Part shown: one piece after another, positions 9,428 through 18,970 of the stretch
Position numbering within the stretch: position 1 is the stretch's first letter
Layout of the letters: every line of letters starts with the position of its first letter
Assembly (NCBI GenBank): GCA_046533895.1
Contig: JAWDOK010000001.1
Coordinates: 1 to 64,000, forward strand
Length of the DNA: 64,000 nucleotides
Direction of reading: 5' to 3'
Source: Acidianus hospitalis
GTDB lineage: Archaea > Thermoproteota > Thermoprotei_A > Sulfolobales > Sulfolobaceae
Notes under the pieces: model-generated
What the model was told of the DNA's origin: nothing
The model's database searches: none
What the model saw: the letters and a program-made list of their open reading frames with translations, nothing else
Translations under genes and position numbers: made by a program

Positions 9428-9465
9428 AACATTTTAGAATTTCCAAGAACTATTAAGTTTGAGCC

Positions 9466-10053
9466 GTGAGAATATTTAAATATAATAAGACAGAAGAAGG
9501 CTTGCTAATACCAGATGAAAAGAACGGTAAAATTGTAGTATACGTTGATAATTGGCTTGTTAAAGCTTTTGAAGGAAATAAGGAAATAAAGGATTTGCAG
9601 TTTTACATAGATAATGAAGAAAGAATCTTGATAAATAGAATAAAGGAAATTAATCCCAGTGTTAACATTTTACCGGCTTTAGCGTATCCTAATAAAGAGA
9701 GAAAAATAAGGCTTAACCAATTATTGGGAAAAGTATTCGAGGATTACGTATATTCTATTCTCTCTAGAAAGTATAGTGTAGAGAGAAATAAGGAAATATA
9801 TCCTACAATAAAAGGAGTTTCTCTTCATAATAAGCCCGACTTTATAGTCGAAAACAAAATAGCCATAGAAGCTAAAGTTAGAGAAAGTAACTTAGAACAA
9901 GTAACACAATATGCTAAAAAATTCAAGTACGGTGCAATAGTCTTCCCTTATTCTGGAAAATGCAGAGTACCTAAAAATTGGATTTGCCTATTCTATCTGA
10001 TGAAAGATTATAACAGACTTTACAAATGGATAGACTTGCATTTACTTGATTAA
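9466..10053 (+). CDS. PD-(D/E)xK family nuclease
   Basis: Protein of 195 residues with GTG start. The C-terminal half shows a classic restriction-like nuclease core: LGKVFEDYVYSIL (first-helix Glu), then KPDFIVENKIAIEAKV, i.e. PD...E-A-K, followed by LEQVTQYAKKF with the conserved Gln-Tyr helix. These residues bind metal and cut DNA in RecB-like and Hjc-like nucleases. The N-terminal 70 residues are not recognised and may bind the substrate. It is probably cotranscribed with nothing, being flanked by a divergent gene and purT. Confidence 0.75.
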   Translation: MRIFKYNKTEEGLLIPDEKNGKIVVYVDNWLVKAFEGNKEIKDLQFYIDNEERILINRIKEINPSVNILPALAYPNKERKIRLNQLLGKVFEDYVYSILSRKYSVERNKEIYPTIKGVSLHNKPDFIVENKIAIEAKVRESNLEQVTQYAKKFKYGAIVFPYSGKCRVPKNWICLFYLMKDYNRLYKWIDLHLLD

Positions 10054-10109
10054 AGAAAAAATAGAAGATGTGTAGGCAAATTTTTTATCTTATTTAAGTA
10101 ATTTCATAC

Positions 10110-11297
10110 ATGGAGATCGGAACACCTCTTTTAGAAGGCTCAAAGAAACTAATGCTCTTAGGAAGCGGAGAGTTAGGTAAGGAAATAGCGATAGAAGCAC
10201 AAAGGATGGGCATAGAAGTGGTTGCTGTTGATAGATACGATATGGCCCCTGCAATGCACGTAGCTCATAGAAAGTATGTAATAGATATGATGGATCCATC
10301 GGCTCTAAAGTCTATAGTCAAGAGAGAAAATCCCGACGGAATTATTACAGAGATAGAGGCAATTAATACTGATGCCCTAATTGACCTTGAAGATTCTGGG
10401 TATAAGATAATACCAAACGCGCAAGCAGTAAAAATTTGCATGAATAGAATAGAATTACGAAGGCTTGCTGCAGAGAAATTGAAAGTTCCAACGACGACCT
10501 ATGCCTTTGCAGAAAGTGCAGAAGAAGTTAGAAAAGCTTGTAGAGACATAGGATTTCCTTGTCTTATAAAACCAGAAATGAGTTCCAGTGGCCATGGGCA
10601 CGTTTTAATAAGTAAGGAAGATGAAATAGAAGACGCGTATAAAGAATCAATATCCCACGCTAGAGGCAAGAGTAAAAGAGTTATAGTTGAGGAGTACGTG
10701 AAGATAGACACTGAGCTTACAATTTTAACTTATAGGTATAATACTGGAAATGGAATAGTTACTAAAACTTTTCCTCCAGTAGAGCATCAAAGACCTAGTT
10801 ATTATTATGTCGAATCTTGGCAACCAGCTACAGTTCAAGATGATGTTGTAGAAAAAGCTAAATCTTATGCAATAAAAGTCGTAGAAGAATTAGGTGGAGT
10901 AGGAATTTTTGGTGTAGAAATAATAAAATCAGGTAATAGAGTGCTCTTTAGTGAAGTTTCTCCTAGACCTCATGATACTGGAATGGTTACTATGGCTAGC
11001 CAAGATATAAGCGAATTTCAAGTTCATGTGAGAAGTGCATTAGGCTTACCAACTCCTGAAGTTAGGTTATTAACTCCTGCAGCATCTCATGTAATTTTAG
11101 CTGAGAGAGAAGAGTGGAATCCCAAATATCTTAATTTAGAAAAAGCTTTAGAGATTCCGGGTGTTCAAGTTAGATTATTTGGCAAGCCTTACAGCTATGA
11201 AAAAAGAAGAATGGGAGTAGTGTTAGCTAACGGAAGCACTGTCGAAGAAGCCAAAGAAAAAGCAAGAAAGGCAGCGGCATTGATACTAGTCGAGTAA
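10110..11297 (+). CDS. purT: formate-dependent GAR formyltransferase
   Basis: PurT of 395 residues, an ATP-grasp enzyme that converts glycinamide ribonucleotide, formate and ATP to formyl-GAR in purine synthesis. It begins with the family pattern GTPL...LLGSGELGKEIAIEAQRMG, and continues through EIEAINTDAL, the ATP-grasp core FPCLIKPEMSSSGHGH, and the metal/ATP residues FGVEI...FSEVSPRPHDTGMVT. Length and domain order match bacterial PurT. The 3' end overlaps the HDAC-like gene by 12 bp. Confidence 0.96.
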   Translation: MEIGTPLLEGSKKLMLLGSGELGKEIAIEAQRMGIEVVAVDRYDMAPAMHVAHRKYVIDMMDPSALKSIVKRENPDGIITEIEAINTDALIDLEDSGYKIIPNAQAVKICMNRIELRRLAAEKLKVPTTTYAFAESAEEVRKACRDIGFPCLIKPEMSSSGHGHVLISKEDEIEDAYKESISHARGKSKRVIVEEYVKIDTELTILTYRYNTGNGIVTKTFPPVEHQRPSYYYVESWQPATVQDDVVEKAKSYAIKVVEELGGVGIFGVEIIKSGNRVLFSEVSPRPHDTGMVTMASQDISEFQVHVRSALGLPTPEVRLLTPAASHVILAEREEWNPKYLNLEKALEIPGVQVRLFGKPYSYEKRRMGVVLANGSTVEEAKEKARKAAALILVE

Positions 11298-12344
11298 GCC
11301 ATGAATTTCCTTAAGTTTTTTTATTACTTCATTAACCTTTTCTTTTACAAAATTAGTAGACGACGTAAAGCAACAATCGTGAAGTAAATCGACTTCACTC
11401 ATATCAAGTCCCGCAAGTTGAGCTGTAGTTATAGTCCATATTCTAGCTGTAGCTTCATAGTTATATCCTCCACCGCCTAATAATATTATTTTAGATGAGA
11501 ATCTCCTGGCTATACTTAAGATTTCATTTATAACTTCAGAGTAGCCTTTAGTAGATAATTTTAATTCTACTAAAGGATCATCAAAATGAGAGTCACCTCC
11601 TTCAACTATAATTATTAACTCTGGCTTAAACTTTTCCAATTTTTTAACTACAACTTCTTTAAAAGCAGAAATATACGCATCGTCTGCTGTGCCGGGCGGT
11701 AATGGAACGTTAATAGTAAATCCTTTACCTTTACCTTCTCCTATTTCATTATAATTTCCAGTTCCTGGAAAGAAGTTTCTATGAAACATATGTAAAGAAG
11801 CTTTCAAAACTCTATTATCGTCGTAAAGTAATTGTTGTGTTCCATCGCCATGATGACCGTCAATATCGACTATCGCTATTTTGTATTTCTTTTCTGCAAG
11901 CTTCGCTATCAGTGCCACGTCGTTGAATACGCAAAACCCTGAAGCAGAAGATTTCTTTGCATGATGAAATCCTCCTCCTAAATTTATTGCTACATCATAT
12001 CCTTTCTCTATCATTTCAAGTGCTTTCACGCTACCCCCAACCCTTAGAATTGCTGCCTCATATATTCCTTTAAAGGCTGGCGTGTCTCCGTCATCTAAAT
12101 ATCCTTTTCCTTCTAAACTCTTCTTTTTTACGAATTCTATATACTCCTTATCATGAATCTTTTCTAGCAAGCTCTCTGTTACAGGCTCCGCGTTTTCTAA
12201 ATCTATTTCATGGAAAAATCCTCTTTCTTCCATTAGCTTCTTTGCCATAGACTCTCTAAGAGATTTAAATGGATGATCTCCAGGAAATGAATACTCCAAA
12301 TAATTTTCGTTCCATATAAATACGGTCTTCCTCAAATTCTCCAT
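11286..12344 (-). CDS. histone deacetylase family protein (AcuC-like)
   Basis: HDAC-fold deacetylase of 352 residues. The active-site residues are present: GGGFHHAKKSSASGFCVFND (tandem His), IVDIDGHHGDGTQ (Asp/His zinc ligands), EGGDSHFDDPL (third zinc ligand Asp) and GGGGYN near the end (catalytic Tyr region). Archaeal members may deacetylate proteins such as Alba, acetyl-polyamines or other acetylated molecules; the substrate is not visible here. Convergent with purT with a short overlap; the divergent CBS-HPF gene starts 36 bp away. Confidence 0.88.
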   Translation of the reverse strand: MENLRKTVFIWNENYLEYSFPGDHPFKSLRESMAKKLMEERGFFHEIDLENAEPVTESLLEKIHDKEYIEFVKKKSLEGKGYLDDGDTPAFKGIYEAAILRVGGSVKALEMIEKGYDVAINLGGGFHHAKKSSASGFCVFNDVALIAKLAEKKYKIAIVDIDGHHGDGTQQLLYDDNRVLKASLHMFHRNFFPGTGNYNEIGEGKGKGFTINVPLPPGTADDAYISAFKEVVVKKLEKFKPELIIIVEGGDSHFDDPLVELKLSTKGYSEVINEILSIARRFSSKIILLGGGGYNYEATARIWTITTAQLAGLDMSEVDLLHDCCFTSSTNFVKEKVNEVIKKLKEIHGLLD

Positions 12345-12379
12345 AGAAATTTTATTTTCTCATTATAAAAAGATTATAC

Positions 12380-13510
12380 GTGGTAGATTTGGAAGAGTTA
12401 TACGTCGAACCTCAAGTGGTAGCAAATCCTAACGATAGATTAAGAGATATTTTACCAAAAATAAAGGAGAAAAATCAATGGGTTGTCCCAGTAGTTTTGC
12501 ATAAGAAAGTTATTGGATTACTTACATATAAAGATCTTTTAAAGAGGAGAGTAAGCTTAGATGCTAAGGTACTTACGTTATCTTCACCGTCTATAACGAT
12601 AGATGAGAAAGACGACTTTTCAAAGGTTATAGCAAAGTTTTATACCACAAAAGCCAGGGCGATACCAGTAGTCAATAAAAATAAGGAACTTTTAGGCATG
12701 ATTACTAGAGAATCTGTTATCAAATATCTCTTAGACACTAATCAAATTGAAAGTAATAAAAAAGCTAGAGAATATATGTCTTCTCCTGCTTTAACAATAG
12801 AGGCAGAAGAATCTGTAGCGAGAGCGAGATGGCTAATGATTAGAGATAATATAAGTAGACTACCAGTAACTAGAGAGAAGAAACTAGAGGGAATAGTGAG
12901 CTCTAGAGATATAGTTAATGCATTATATTCTATTAATGAAAAGAAAAGATCGTCAATATTAACAGAAGAAGAAAGGATAATGGCAATGCCGGTAAAAGAG
13001 ATAATGACTTCACCAGTAGTTTCAGTTAAGGGCTCCGATTCGTTAAAATCCGTTGCAGAACTACTCTTAAAGAAGAACATATCTGGAGCACCAGTACTTG
13101 AAGGGGATTTTATTGAAGGAGTAATAAGTACAATAGATATAATAAAATCACTAGAATCAAAATACAATTTAACTATGCCAATTGAGGCAAAACTTACTTC
13201 AGGACTAAAGAAGGAAGAAATCAAGGCTGAAATTGACGGAGTTATTGAAAGATATTTAAGCAAATTAGAAAAAATGACTGATATTATAAACTTTAAGGTG
13301 TCATTTAAGGAGTCTGCAAAAAGTCAAGATAAGACTCTATATAAAACTACTGTAACAGTTACTACTAAAGAAGGTAACTTCATAGCAAGCGAAACAGACT
13401 GGGATCCTATAGTAGCAGTAAAGAAAGCCGTAGAAAAGGTTGAAAATAATTTAATCAAAAAATTAAAAAAGATCGATAAAAGCAAAAAAGTAACTAAGGA
13501 AGAAGAATGA
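12380..13510 (+). CDS. four-CBS-domain protein with C-terminal HPF/RaiA-like domain
   Basis: Protein of 376 residues. Four CBS repeats occupy roughly residues 8-60, 65-122, 135-190 and 203-255 (for example YMSSPALTIEAEESVARA and IMTSPVVSVKGSDSLKSV). After a linker, residues about 265-365 resemble the ribosome hibernation-promoting fold: an alternating strand region (INFKVSFKES...TVTVTTKEGNFIA) and a final helix AVKKAVEKVENNLIKKLKK typical of HPF/RaiA. CBS pairs bind adenosine nucleotides, so this may be an energy-sensing ribosome-silencing factor. The start may be GTG 12380 or the in-frame TTG at 12389, which fits a TATA box at 12362-12371 better. It overlaps the nitrilase gene by 4 bp. Confidence 0.78.
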   Translation: MVDLEELYVEPQVVANPNDRLRDILPKIKEKNQWVVPVVLHKKVIGLLTYKDLLKRRVSLDAKVLTLSSPSITIDEKDDFSKVIAKFYTTKARAIPVVNKNKELLGMITRESVIKYLLDTNQIESNKKAREYMSSPALTIEAEESVARARWLMIRDNISRLPVTREKKLEGIVSSRDIVNALYSINEKKRSSILTEEERIMAMPVKEIMTSPVVSVKGSDSLKSVAELLLKKNISGAPVLEGDFIEGVISTIDIIKSLESKYNLTMPIEAKLTSGLKKEEIKAEIDGVIERYLSKLEKMTDIINFKVSFKESAKSQDKTLYKTTVTVTTKEGNFIASETDWDPIVAVKKAVEKVENNLIKKLKKIDKSKKVTKEEE

Positions 13511-14226
13511 AAATTGCAGTAGTACAGCCTTCCAGCGTTAGTTCAGCCCTAGTACTTACAGAGAAGGCGCTACTATCTGGAGCACAATTAGTACTTTTAC
13601 CTGAAAAATGGGTTAGAACTGTCGAAGAATTGCCTTTAAAGGAATTTCAGAGACTCGCGATAAAATACACTGCATATATCATACCAGGAGCTGTTGAAGA
13701 TGGAGTATCAATTATAGCGCCAATTATAGATTCTAACGGCAATATTAAAGGATTGGCTAAAAAACTTCATCTTTTTAATAAAGAGAAAGAAAAATTAATG
13801 CCGGGAACTTATTCTACAATTTTTTCCATAAGCGGAATAAAGGTAGGCATAGCAATTTGTTATGATTTGGATTTTCCAGAAGTAATAAGAAAGATGGTAC
13901 TAAAAGGTGCAGAGATTATTCTAGTGCCTTCTAAGATAAGTTACAATGGAATAGAAATTTGGAGAGAATACTTAAGAGTAAGAAGTCTAGAGAATAGAGT
14001 TGCGATAGTTAATGCAAATGTTTATAGCCCCCCAGATTATCCGGGCAAAAGCGTAATTTTTGTTCCATATAAGAGAAATGATAGCATAGTGGACTTACTT
14101 ACATTGGCAGAGCTGGGGGAAGAAGAAAATTTTGCAATAGCAGACATTAATCCGTTATCATATTTTCATATAAGGTTGGAAAGAATAAAGGAGATCAAAG
14201 ACTTTGATGTAATGGAACTCCAGTAA
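13507..14226 (+). CDS. carbon-nitrogen hydrolase (nitrilase superfamily)
   Basis: Amidase-like enzyme of 239 residues with the Glu-Lys-Cys triad: Glu in LVLLPEKW near residue 34, Lys in LAKKLHLF near 90, and Cys in GIAICYDLDFPEV near 119. The family cuts amide C-N bonds in small molecules, for example omega-amides or damaged metabolites. The start codon overlaps the stop of the CBS-HPF gene (ATGA), so the two are translated from one transcript. The substrate is unknown. Confidence 0.85.
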   Translation: MKIAVVQPSSVSSALVLTEKALLSGAQLVLLPEKWVRTVEELPLKEFQRLAIKYTAYIIPGAVEDGVSIIAPIIDSNGNIKGLAKKLHLFNKEKEKLMPGTYSTIFSISGIKVGIAICYDLDFPEVIRKMVLKGAEIILVPSKISYNGIEIWREYLRVRSLENRVAIVNANVYSPPDYPGKSVIFVPYKRNDSIVDLLTLAELGEEENFAIADINPLSYFHIRLERIKEIKDFDVMELQ

Positions 14227-14257
14227 GTTTATTAGCTAAGATTTTAGTAAAATTTGA

Positions 14258-15055
14258 ATGAACCCCTCATCACTATATAAGTTGTTAGATTCTCCTATAA
14301 AAAAAGATGCAGAAGATGCGATTAATTACTGTAAGAATAATCAGCTTGTACCATTGCTTTCCTTTTACCTCGAGGACGAATTGCTAAATAATCTGGTCAA
14401 GAGTCTAGATAAAGATTTTTATAATTTATACATTGAATATAAATATAATAAAACTTTCTTCATAAAGAAGATAAAGGAAAAATTTAACGCGGAAAAGGAC
14501 TATGAAGACTTTCCATACTATTTAGTACCAATAGGAGAAAATAATAAGGTAATGATAGTAAACAACGATAATGTTCCTCCTAAAGCAGTACCAATTGAAG
14601 GAAAGTTTAGATTGACTTTCTTAATTCATTCTTCTTTTGACGAACTAAATCACGATATATTATCTCAATCAGACGACGATATAGTTTTAGAATTTAAAAA
14701 TGGCGAACTAGTGAACATTGAAAAAAAGAGGAACATATTCATGGATTCTAGATCTGTAGAGAAGATTGAAGAATCTAGAGTATTCAAGAGCAATTTAATA
14801 GTACCCGGGTATTTGCTACTTGTTTCAGTAGTTTCAAACAACCTCTTTCCCTATCATAATATACTTACAATAAATATTGGTGAAAATGGAAAAGTAAGTG
14901 TAAGTATAGAGAACGGAAAAGCAACTCAGGAAGATGTGATTAATGGGAAAACTCTCACTGCTGAAGAAAAAGCTAAAATATACTTTGAATATAAACAGAA
15001 ACAGATAATAAAGGAAGAGATATTAAAAAGCATTATTTGGAAATTAAGTCAATAA
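14258..15055 (+). CDS. hypothetical protein
   Basis: Protein of 265 residues that I do not recognise. It is soluble, acidic and Lys/Asn-rich, with a helical N-terminus (residues 1-80), a middle of likely beta structure (FPYYLVPIGENNKVMIVNND) and a charged helical C-terminus (LTAEEKAKIYFEYKQKQII). It starts 31 bp after the nitrilase and may extend that operon. It ends with a 7 bp overlap with the convergent ferritin-VIT gene. Confidence 0.6.
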   Translation: MNPSSLYKLLDSPIKKDAEDAINYCKNNQLVPLLSFYLEDELLNNLVKSLDKDFYNLYIEYKYNKTFFIKKIKEKFNAEKDYEDFPYYLVPIGENNKVMIVNNDNVPPKAVPIEGKFRLTFLIHSSFDELNHDILSQSDDDIVLEFKNGELVNIEKKRNIFMDSRSVEKIEESRVFKSNLIVPGYLLLVSVVSNNLFPYHNILTINIGENGKVSVSIENGKATQEDVINGKTLTAEEKAKIYFEYKQKQIIKEEILKSIIWKLSQ

Positions 15056-16011
15056 CCTATAAAATGAAAAGCTATACCTATAAGATGAGTAACAAGTGCC
15101 GCTACTATTGCAAGTCCAGCCATTACTGCACCTTTCTTAAACGGATTAACGTCACTTAATATCCCTATGATTCCGCCTACGATGAATGTGACGACTCCAG
15201 TAAATGCATAAGAAGTAATGAGGCCTAAAAGACCACCTAGGCCTAAAAGGAATGGAAGAATGGGGACTAAAGCCCCAAGGATATAAGAAATTGCAGTTAT
15301 TTTAACGCTTTCCGAGTTTTTGTTAATCTCGTTGTTGCCTTCAGAAGAGTAAGCTTGACCTAATAATGTCCTTAGCTTCTCTTTCTTTAGCTTACTTTTT
15401 CTAATATCGTTCTCGGAACTTGAGGACAAATATGCACCTATACTCATTGAAATTGTACCTGAAACTCCAATAATTATACCCCCTAAAGCTACAAGGAATG
15501 GAGATGCTAGAATACTAGAAAGCCCAGAAACTCCTGCTAAGACTTCTATTAAACCATCACTCACAGCATAAATAGCGTCCCTTATCTTATCAGCGTTAAT
15601 TTGAGTTTGAACTAATAAATCCTCATGTACAAGTTCTTGCATCATTATTGACGACAACTTCTGCCTTTCTGTATCATTAAATTCAGCTGCTCTAGATAGT
15701 TGATAATATTTTTCTGCGTCGCTTATTTCCCCTCTTTCTACTAGTTTCAATGTCAAAGGAAGACCGAAGACTCTTCTAAAAAGTTTAAGTATTTTTATCT
15801 TTAATCTATCAAAGAATCCTAGTTCTTCTAATTCTACTCCTCTAGACTCTGCAACTTCCTTCCAAAACGATGCATGAGATCTCTCACCATTAGCCAGCTC
15901 TTCTAAAACTTCTTTTACCTTAACATTTTTCTCAGTCTTGGCCAACTCTTCGTAAACAGTTGCGCCGAAAAGCTCTTCTTTATAGTTCTTTCTTATTAAT
16001 TCACTTATCAT
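15049..16011 (-). CDS. ferritin-like / VIT1-CCC1 family membrane protein
   Basis: Fusion of 320 residues, similar in plan to membrane-bound ferritin MbfA. Residues 1-140 are a rubrerythrin-like helical domain with E/H ligands (EELFGATVYEELAKTE, GERSHASFW, MQELVHEDLLV). Residues about 145-320 form a VIT1/CCC1 iron/manganese transporter with the entry motif DAIYAVSDGLIEVLAGVSG and about five hydrophobic helices. It likely exports or sequesters Fe2+ or Mn2+, which matters in acidic metal-rich habitats. The gene starts with ATG; it stands alone on its strand, 104 bp from the divergent segA start. Confidence 0.82.
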   Translation of the reverse strand: MISELIRKNYKEELFGATVYEELAKTEKNVKVKEVLEELANGERSHASFWKEVAESRGVELEELGFFDRLKIKILKLFRRVFGLPLTLKLVERGEISDAEKYYQLSRAAEFNDTERQKLSSIMMQELVHEDLLVQTQINADKIRDAIYAVSDGLIEVLAGVSGLSSILASPFLVALGGIIIGVSGTISMSIGAYLSSSSENDIRKSKLKKEKLRTLLGQAYSSEGNNEINKNSESVKITAISYILGALVPILPFLLGLGGLLGLITSYAFTGVVTFIVGGIIGILSDVNPFKKGAVMAGLAIVAALVTHLIGIAFHFIGY

Positions 16012-16054
16012 AATATTAAATTAGAACAACTACTATTTAAAAGTTATTCTACAC

Positions 16055-16114
16055 TAGAGTCTGGAGAATACCATCTGATAAGGCTTATAAAAAATCTTCA
16101 TTGAATACTCTAGA
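16055..16114. promoter_or_regulatory. segAB upstream region: TAGAGTCT-type elements and TATA box
   Basis: TAGAGTCT lies at 16055-16062 and ACTCTAGA at 16107-16114, either side of the segA TATA box (TTATAAAA, 16085-16092), which predicts transcription start at about 16115. The same element recurs inside segAB, including a perfect 10 bp palindrome ACTCTAGAGT at 16764-16773. SegB proteins bind palindromic sites near segAB in Sulfolobus; that these elements are the sites is my inference. Confidence 0.5.
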
Positions 16115-16115
16115 C

Positions 16116-17266
<1,151 letters not shown>

Positions 17267-17307
17267 TATCTTCCTAACATTTCCTAGGCAAAAATACTTG
17301 AAAAAGG

Positions 17308-18384
17308 CTAGAGTAACTTGCCTTCTACTGTGAGCCAATATATATGCGCAAATGTTTTCTTAGCTGTGAAAAATATTGATGAAGGACCTAGTGCATAACT
17401 CTTCTCATAATTCATATAAATAAATGCACCTTTTCCGTAACCATTATAGACAGCACATGCAGCAGAACCATCAAATTTTCCTTTCCCTTGCCCATATAAA
17501 TCATTCTGAATTTCCTTAACTACATAATTTGCTTCAAAATGTGCTATTGCCCCAGTTTTTGGTGGTGTAGTTATATTAGTAATATCTCCTATAGCAAACA
17601 CGTTATCGTAGTCCTTAAATCTTAATGTTTCCTTATTCACTGGTATTAATCCAGAATTATCTACAAGATTTGAGAACTCCTCACCAGCTCTAATAGGAGT
17701 ATCTATAAATGCTAGATCGTAATTTATTTTCTCTCCATTTTCTGATTCTATAATTTTATTCTGTCTATCTATTTCCTTAATTTTAAAACCTCTTATGACT
17801 TGAACTCCCACTTCTTTTGCAATCTTGCCCAGTATCTCAGCCATTGGTTTTTGTATTTGAGGAGGTTGAGCCACTGGATTTACTAGCGTTACGTCTGCTT
17901 TAGGGAATCTCTGCTTTAAAATAAAGGACAATTCAAAAGGAGCTGCAGGGCATTTTATTAAACCGAAGTATCCTACAACAATCTTTTTGCCTTCAAAATT
18001 ATCTGCCATTGTTTTCATCAACTTAGCTCCTTCAATAGTATGCCATTCTGGGAACCCTTCCAGTTTTTTATTTTTTACTCCAGCAGCTATTACGACGTAG
18101 TCATAGTCAATTTTATCTCCATTTTTTAAGAATACAGTATGATTCTCAACATCTACTTTTGTTGCATAATCCTTTATCCATCTAGCGTGTAAAATATCTG
18201 AAGTGTTTTTTATCATTTCTTCTTCCTTACCTATTCCACCTACTATATCTACAGTACCAGGTTGATAATAATGATATTCTGATGGTTCTATAACTGTTAC
18301 TTCTAGATCAGTGTTTTTAGCTAATTTATTAGCTACAATAGATCCAGCGTTTCCGCCACCAACTATAACAACTTTCCTTTTCAT
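17308..18384 (-). CDS. sulfide:quinone reductase-like FAD/NAD(P)-binding protein
   Basis: Flavoprotein of 358 residues of the SQR/FCSD/NDH-2 superfamily. It has the N-terminal FAD motif VVIVGGGNAGSIVANKL, ending in VIEPS, and the C-terminal FAD motif NVFAIGD. Two cysteines in SQR-like places, Cys145 (GLIKCPAAP) and Cys310 (GSAACAVYNGYG), could form the redox disulfide that takes sulfide sulfur; a third Cys seen in some SQRs is absent. It probably oxidises sulfide or a related sulfur species and reduces quinone at the membrane. A divergent PadR regulator and a palindrome over its promoter suggest control. Confidence 0.72.
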   Translation of the reverse strand: MKRKVVIVGGGNAGSIVANKLAKNTDLEVTVIEPSEYHYYQPGTVDIVGGIGKEEEMIKNTSDILHARWIKDYATKVDVENHTVFLKNGDKIDYDYVVIAAGVKNKKLEGFPEWHTIEGAKLMKTMADNFEGKKIVVGYFGLIKCPAAPFELSFILKQRFPKADVTLVNPVAQPPQIQKPMAEILGKIAKEVGVQVIRGFKIKEIDRQNKIIESENGEKINYDLAFIDTPIRAGEEFSNLVDNSGLIPVNKETLRFKDYDNVFAIGDITNITTPPKTGAIAHFEANYVVKEIQNDLYGQGKGKFDGSAACAVYNGYGKGAFIYMNYEKSYALGPSSIFFTAKKTFAHIYWLTVEGKLL

Positions 18385-18404
18385 AATCTATGAATGTAGA
18401 TTTG

Positions 18405-18424
18405 GATTATTTAAGGGTAACCCT
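18405..18424. promoter_or_regulatory. SQR-like gene promoter with AGGGTAACCCT palindrome
   Basis: On the minus strand, TTAAATAA (complement of 18407-18414) is about 26 bp from the start of the SQR-like gene. A perfect palindrome AGGGT-A-ACCCT (18414-18424) sits directly upstream, over the likely BRE. A protein bound there would block TBP/TFB, so it is a candidate PadR operator. Confidence 0.5.
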
Positions 18425-18490
18425 AATTTATAAATAATGTTAACAAAGTTAATTATAAAAATACATGATTCTATGAAGTGAGAATTAAAA

Positions 18491-18498
18491 TTATAAAA
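18491..18498 (+). promoter_or_regulatory. TATA box of the padR gene
   Basis: TTATAAAA centred at 18494-18495 predicts transcription start at about 18520, directly at the ATG of 18521, so the message is leaderless. Confidence 0.55.
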
Positions 18499-18520
18499 TC
18501 GTGAAAAGGCATTTTTACAT

Positions 18521-18970
18521 ATGAAAATGAACTTAGAAAGGTTAAGGAAAGGCACATTAAAGCTACTGATCCTAGAGGCACTTAACGATAAACCTATGCA
18601 TGCATACGAGATAATTAAATCTATAGAGAAAAAATTTCATGGAATATATAAACCCAGCCCGGGTTCTCTTTATCCAGTTCTAAAGCAATTAATTGAGAGC
18701 GGAATGATAACTGTAGAAGAAAAAGATGATAAAAAAATTTACATTATAACTGACAAGGGTAAAGAAGCCTTCAACAAAATGAAAACGGAAATGAAGAATG
18801 TTTTTACTAAGAATAACCAGTATAGAAAGTTAGTTAATCAATTATTTGAGATAGGATTAATAATTTATAATTTCAGAGATAAATTAAGTGAAGAAGATTA
18901 TGAGAAAATAAATAATATTATAAATGGATGTAAAAATGAGATAGAAGATTTATTGAATAAATTGAAGTAA
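18521..18970 (+). CDS. PadR-family transcriptional regulator
   Basis: Regulator of 149 residues. The N-terminal winged helix shows the PadR pattern: LERLRKGTLKLLILEAL, MHAYEIIKSIEKKF, PSPGSLYPVLKQLIESGMI and KIYIITDKGKEAF. The C-terminal 60 residues are helical and would make the dimer. It is transcribed away from the SQR-like gene and probably controls it and itself through the shared intergenic region. The inducer is unknown; phenolic acids or drugs are sensed by some PadR proteins. The 3' end overlaps thiN by 21 bp. Confidence 0.9.
   Translation: MKMNLERLRKGTLKLLILEALNDKPMHAYEIIKSIEKKFHGIYKPSPGSLYPVLKQLIESGMITVEEKDDKKIYIITDKGKEAFNKMKTEMKNVFTKNNQYRKLVNQLFEIGLIIYNFRDKLSEEDYEKINNIINGCKNEIEDLLNKLK

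Noticed and set aside
12742..13263. 173-codon open frame on the minus strand within the CBS-HPF gene
   Set aside because: It is a complement of CBS codons rich in Ser/Ile, has no motif and lies wholly inside a well-supported gene.
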